This document shows, in pieces, positions 31,192 to 33,851 of a DNA stretch of 33,851 nucleotides. Position 1 is the first letter of the stretch. Every line of letters begins with the position of its first letter. The position numbers and the translations under genes are program-made. This stretch comes from Deltaproteobacteria bacterium (GTDB taxonomy: Bacteria; Desulfobacterota; Syntrophia; Syntrophales; UBA2210): assembly GCA_019313385.1 (NCBI GenBank), contig JAFDBG010000007.1:1-33851 (forward strand). Reading direction: 5' to 3'. The notes under the pieces were generated by a model. That model saw only the letters and a program-made list of their open reading frames with translations. It did no database searches and had not been told where the DNA came from.

Positions 31192-33597
31192 GTGGCAATA
31201 AAGAAATCCGAACTTTACACTTCCCTTTGGTCAAGCTGCGATGAACTCAGGGGCGGCATGGATGCCAGCCAGTACAAGGACTACGTGCTGGTGATGTTGT
31301 TCATCAAGTATGTCAGTGACAAATATGTTGAGGTGCCCTATGCGCCTATCACCGTTCCGAAAGGCTCAAGTTTCAAGGATATGGTGGCGCTCAAAGGTAA
31401 GCCCAACATTGGCGACGACATCAACAAAAAGATCATCGCGCCGATAGCCGATGCGAATAAGCTGTCCAGCATGCCCGATTTCTATGATGCCACAAAGCTC
31501 GGAAGCGGGAAGGAGATGGTTGATCGTCTCACCAACCTCATTGCCATCTTTGAAAACCCGGCCCTCGATTTCAGTAAAAACCACGCCGAGGGCGACGACA
31601 TCCTGGGCGACGCCTATGAATATCTGATGCGCCACTTCGCCACCGAAAGCGGCAAGAGCAAAGGGCAGTTTTACACACCTGCGGAAGTCAGTCGCATCAT
31701 GGCAAAGATCATCGGCATCGGTACCGCAAAAACAAGCGCCTCGACCACGGCCTACGATCCCACGTGCGGGTCGGGTTCCCTGCTGTTAAAAGTCGCGGAT
31801 GAAGCGGGAACAGACATCACCCTGTACGGGCAGGAGAAAGATTCGGCGACATCGGGTCTGGCCCGAATGAACATGATCCTCCACAACAATCCAACGGCGG
31901 AGATCAAACAGGGAAACACCCTTGCCAATCCACTCTTCCTGAATGAAAATAGTGCGCTAAAAATCTTCGACTATGTGGTTGCCAATCCGCCATTCAGTGA
32001 CAAGCGCTGGGGCAACGGCGTTGACGCGGAAGGGGATATTTACAGAAGATTCAAGGAGTTTGGCATTCCTCCCGCGAAGAACGGCGACTACGCCTTCCTG
32101 CTTCACATCATCCGCTCTCTGAAGGGCAAAGGGAAAGGCGCGTGCATTTTGCCGCATGGAGTTCTCTTCAGGGGAAACTCCGAAGCGGAGATCCGAAGGA
32201 ACATCATCCGCAGAGGATACATCAAGGGCATCATCGGCCTGCCTGCAAACCTCTTTTACGGCACGGGGATTCCGGCCTGCATTATCGTGATCGATAAAGA
32301 GAACGCCCAAAACCGCAAAGGGATTTTCATGATCGACGCCGGGAAGGGTTTTATGAAAGACGGCAACAAAAACCGCCTGCGCAGTATGGATATCCACGAA
32401 ATTGTCGATGTCTTCAACAGGCAGCTTGAGATCGACAAATACTCCCGGATGGTCCCCGTTGCCGAGATTGAAGAAAACGAATACAACCTGAACATTCCCC
32501 GCTATATCGACAGCCAGGAAGCGGAAGACATCCAGGACATAGAAGCCCACCTTCTGGGCGATATTCCGAACGCTGATATCGAGGCGCTGGATAACTACTG
32601 GAAAATCTGCCCCTGTCTTAAAAACTCCTTGTTCGGGAAAAGCCAGCGGGCACAGTATTCACGTCTCCTGGTTGAAAAAGAGGAGATAAAGCAAACCATA
32701 TTCCGGCATCCCGAATTTACGGAATACATGCAGGAAATGGCCGGGCTGTTCGCGCAGTGGAAACAAACGACCACACAGGCCCTGAAAAACCTGCAAACCG
32801 GATTAAGACCCAAATGGCTTATTGCTGAACTTTCCGAAAGCCTGCTGCAACATTATACCGGCAAGGCGCTGATCGACAGATACGATGTCTATCAGCACCT
32901 GATGAACTACTGGGCGGATACCATGCAGGACGACTGCTACATCATCGCTGACGACGGCTGGAAGGCCGAAACCTATCGCATTTTAGTCGAAAACAAGCAG
33001 AAGAAGATGGTAGACAAAGGCTGGACCTGCGATCTTATCCCCAAATCACTGGTGATCGACCGTTTCTTTTCAGCGGAGAAAGAGGCTCTGGAAGAACTGG
33101 AAACCGCGAAGGAAACCATCGCCGCCCAACTGACCGAACTGGAAGAGGAGAACAGCGTTGAGGACGGGTGCTTTGCGGAGATGGACAAGGTAAACAAGGG
33201 CAATGTACAAGGTCGCCTCAAGGAAATAAAAGACGATCCCGATACCAAAGAAGAAATCACGGTGCTGAAAACCTACCTGAAACTGCTTGCCCGTCAGGCC
33301 GACATAAACAAAAAGATCAAAGATGCCGACGCGGAATTAGACAAGAAGGTCTATGCCCGATACCCGATGCTGACGGAAGACGAAATCAAGGCCCTGGTGG
33401 TTGATGAAAAATGGATGGCGACCATTGAAAAGGCAATCAAAACCGAAATGGACCGCATCAGCCAGCGCCTGACACAGCGCGTCAAGGAACTGGCCGAACG
33501 GTACGAAACGCCATTGCCCGCGCAGACCGATGAGGTGAAGGAATTGGAAAGCAGGGTCAATGCGCATCTGGAAAAGATGGGGTTTGTATGGAAGTAA
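31192..33597 (+). CDS. hsdM: type I restriction-modification DNA methyltransferase subunit HsdM
   Basis: 801 residues from a GTG with GAGAGGG about 8 bp upstream. HsdM N-terminal helical domain (1-130, KKSELYTSLWSSCDELRGGM), then GQFYTPAEVSRIM (158-170), SAM motif I DPTCGSGSLL (189-198) and catalytic motif IV NPPF (265-268), making it an N6-adenine methyltransferase. Beyond residue 470 it has a long charged helical extension (coiled-coil AKETIAAQLTELEEENSVED and more), giving a longer protein than the classical 490-530-residue HsdM. hsdS overlaps its last 10 bp. No hsdR is in view. The methylase appears intact, but specificity requires HsdS, which is disrupted. Confidence 0.96.
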   Translation: MAIKKSELYTSLWSSCDELRGGMDASQYKDYVLVMLFIKYVSDKYVEVPYAPITVPKGSSFKDMVALKGKPNIGDDINKKIIAPIADANKLSSMPDFYDATKLGSGKEMVDRLTNLIAIFENPALDFSKNHAEGDDILGDAYEYLMRHFATESGKSKGQFYTPAEVSRIMAKIIGIGTAKTSASTTAYDPTCGSGSLLLKVADEAGTDITLYGQEKDSATSGLARMNMILHNNPTAEIKQGNTLANPLFLNENSALKIFDYVVANPPFSDKRWGNGVDAEGDIYRRFKEFGIPPAKNGDYAFLLHIIRSLKGKGKGACILPHGVLFRGNSEAEIRRNIIRRGYIKGIIGLPANLFYGTGIPACIIVIDKENAQNRKGIFMIDAGKGFMKDGNKNRLRSMDIHEIVDVFNRQLEIDKYSRMVPVAEIEENEYNLNIPRYIDSQEAEDIQDIEAHLLGDIPNADIEALDNYWKICPCLKNSLFGKSQRAQYSRLLVEKEEIKQTIFRHPEFTEYMQEMAGLFAQWKQTTTQALKNLQTGLRPKWLIAELSESLLQHYTGKALIDRYDVYQHLMNYWADTMQDDCYIIADDGWKAETYRILVENKQKKMVDKGWTCDLIPKSLVIDRFFSAEKEALEELETAKETIAAQLTELEEENSVEDGCFAEMDKVNKGNVQGRLKEIKDDPDTKEEITVLKTYLKLLARQADINKKIKDADAELDKKVYARYPMLTEDEIKALVVDEKWMATIEKAIKTEMDRISQRLTQRVKELAERYETPLPAQTDEVKELESRVNAHLEKMGFVWK

Positions 33598-33738
33598 GAG
33601 ACGGATACAAACAGACCGAGGTGGGGGTAATTCCGAGGGATTGGGAAGTGAAAAAGCTGGGGGAGATAGCTGAATTAGCAACAGGTAATACACCACCAAC
33701 AAACAAACCGACTAATTATGGAGATCAGTTCTTTTTCG
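33588..33738 (+). pseudogene. hsdS: type I specificity subunit HsdS, cut by an insertion sequence
   Basis: The ATG overlaps the hsdM stop. The first 50 or so residues are a normal HsdS N-terminus: GYKQTEVGVIPRDWEVKKLG followed by EIAELATGNTPPTNKP. HsdS sequence ends in QFFF and from 33739 the DNA turns into a GTAA-starting end that contains transposase coding sequence on the other strand. Without both target-recognition domains it cannot direct methylation or cleavage; the remainder of hsdS presumably lies beyond the element. Confidence 0.85.
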
Positions 33739-33851
33739 GTAACTATTCAGCACAATGTTCTTTCACATCCATAAATGTTGGGCACTTTCCCTGAAACAGC
33801 AGGCGCAAGGCATCGGACGCAGTAACGCCTTGTTTTCTGCACGTTGACAGA
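33739..33851. mobile_element. end of an IS66-like insertion sequence (continues past window)
   Basis: Starts GTAACTATTCAG, matching the GTAA terminus of IS66-family elements, and interrupts hsdS. Only 113 bp are visible; the other end and any 8-bp target duplication (here CTTTTTCG at 33731-33738 would be one copy) lie outside. Confidence 0.6.
33743..33851 (-). CDS. transposase C-terminus (partial, IS66-like)
   Basis: The minus strand reads in from the window edge as LSTCRKQGVTASDALRLLFQ then GKCPTFMDVKEHCAE to a stop at 33743-33745, four bases from the element's end. The LSTCRKQG..A.DAL.LLF pattern is that of transposase C-termini as I recall them. The IS66 assignment rests on this plus the GTAA end and is tentative. 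Confidence 0.6.
   Translation of the reverse strand, partial: LSTCRKQGVTASDALRLLFQGKCPTFMDVKEHCAE

Noticed and set aside
1-33851. CRISPR arrays
   Set aside because: No regularly spaced short repeats with unique spacers and no cas genes were seen; the only exact long repeat is the 61-bp att pair.

Overview
The window reads as chromosomal DNA of an anaerobic, syntroph-like deltaproteobacterium (Syntrophobacterota-type). This is inferred from gene content: a 566-residue acyl-CoA dehydrogenase, relics of phosphotransbutyrylase/butyrate kinase and of a branched-chain amino acid ABC transporter, CstA, an OFA-like MFS carrier, and AGGAGG-type ribosome binding sites. No rRNA or phylogenetic marker fixes the taxon. 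Two tRNA genes, tRNA-Leu(CAG) and tRNA-Glu(TTC), both act or acted as landing sites for mobile DNA.

Region by region. (1) 0.2-1.9 kb: ribF, tRNA-Leu with a consensus promoter and terminator, then a 5'-truncated tyrosine recombinase relic whose break lies at a GC-rich palindrome. (2) 1.9-5.5 kb: a tight five-gene operon behind a near-consensus promoter: an AMIN-domain membrane protein, a small helical protein, a cNMP-like/PilZ protein, a MinD/FlhG-type ATPase and a 45-residue CxxC microprotein. It looks like an envelope-linked positioning or surface-motility module and is the best candidate for an undescribed system. (3) 5.5-11.6 kb: acyl-CoA dehydrogenase, isochorismatase-like hydrolase, diaminopropionate ammonia-lyase, YhhN-family membrane protein, DUF493 protein and a baeRF protein. 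(4) 11.7-13.6 kb: a three-gene operon around a Get3/ArsA-like ATPase with no arsenic genes. (5) 13.7-18.1 kb: cstA, two universal stress proteins, and a decay zone with a truncated EamA transporter and joined livK/livG scraps.

(6) 18.2-23.0 kb: a genomic island of 4,736 bp at tRNA-Glu, bounded by perfect 61-bp direct repeats made of the tRNA 3' half and its flank. It carries marR-ablA-ablB, predicted to make the osmolyte N-epsilon-acetyl-beta-lysine, plus a small YrhB/Imm35-like gene and two IS110 transposase fragments of opposite orientation. An operator-like palindrome overlaps the marR promoter. No integrase is visible inside. (7) 23.1-28.3 kb: ptb/buk relics, a Ski2-like helicase, an MFS carrier and a TauE/SafE permease. 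(8) 28.6-33.85 kb: an unknown membrane-anchored protein, a SLOG/MoCo-carrier-like protein with a small partner, and a type I restriction-modification hsdM-hsdS pair. hsdS is cut after about 50 codons by what looks like the end of an IS66-type insertion sequence running off the window.

All functional statements come from reading motifs and recalled family patterns; no database search was run.
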